Shown here: positions 32,327 through 32,478 of the stretch, piece by piece
How the letters are laid out: each line of letters opens with the position of its first letter
How positions within the stretch are numbered: position 1 is the first letter of the stretch
Assembly (NCBI GenBank): GCA_021740825.1
Contig: JAIOZA010000032.1
Coordinates: 1 to 32,478, forward strand
From: Bacteroidia bacterium
GTDB taxonomy: Bacteria > Bacteroidota > Bacteroidia > B-17B0 > Aurantibacillaceae
DNA length: 32,478 nt
Reading direction: 5' to 3'
Made by a program: the position numbers and the translations under genes
The notes under the pieces: generated by a model
Database searches by the model: none
Told to the model about the DNA's origin: nothing
The model's input: the letters and a program-made list of their open reading frames with translations, nothing else

Positions 32327-32478
32327 TGAAAAAAATCATCTATTTTTTTATTATTGCTGCAATTTTTACAGGTCATGTTTCTTGTAAAAAAGAAGAGGCA
32401 AATAAATTAACAGAGTTTGATATTAACTACTCAACCAATTTAACAATCCCATCAGCAAGCATTACAGTAGCTGTTTCT
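32327..32478 (+). CDS. Lipoprotein, N-terminal part (cut by the window edge)
   Basis: Fifty codons are visible: MKKIIYFFIIAAIFTGHVSC followed by KKEEANKLTEFDINYSTN. The lipobox HVSC puts the lipidated Cys at residue 20. It starts 11 bp after the trhO stop and may be co-transcribed. No family can be named from the part seen. Confidence 0.75.

Overview
The window comes from an AT-rich member of the Bacteroidota. Several things point there: secreted proteins with type IX secretion system (T9SS) C-terminal sorting domains of type A and type B, SprB-like repeats, promoters of the TTG/TAnnTTTG type, few Shine-Dalgarno sites, and a set of housekeeping genes (typA, aroB, polA, cysS, a threonine dehydrogenase of the short-chain type, trhO) that look like this phylum. 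The genus cannot be fixed from sequence alone. There are no rRNA or tRNA genes.

Region 1 (1-1032) is the right end of an IS3-family insertion sequence with the OrfA/OrfB -1 frameshift layout.

Region 2 (about 1033-12540) is the most unusual part. Seven or eight genes, all on the + strand, code for secreted or lipid-anchored surface proteins. Five separate gene units are each followed by a copy of a long (about 170-190 bp), foldable repeat (copies A-E), and a sixth, incomplete copy (F) closes the block. Each repeat has short inverted ends of the AAC...GTT type, an outer stem, a CATTTGCAAA stem and an inner CCC-TTC-GGG hairpin. Two of these stems show compensatory base changes between copies. 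The end sequences match between the two ends of a gene unit, as expected for integron cassettes that circularise. I read this as a cassette array with attC-like sites and no integron integrase in view, carrying T9SS cargo. This is an inference.

Region 3 (about 12541-16552) is a separate, minus-strand mobile module: a tyrosine recombinase of the Bacteroidota arm-binding type, an unknown 315-residue protein, four 21-bp iterons, a helix-turn-helix protein, a Cys-rich small protein and a small membrane protein. A noncoding stretch with TCACGARAAA motifs and a 20-bp palindrome lies beside it.

Region 4 (16553-32478) is ordinary core genome: intergenic palindromes, typA (-), a multihaem cytochrome/TPR lipoprotein and aroB (+), two related tiny lipoproteins (+), a minus-strand run cysS - glutaminyl cyclase - unknown secreted protein - polA, a MORN-like repeat protein (-), threonine dehydrogenase (-), trhO (+) and the start of a lipoprotein gene (+).
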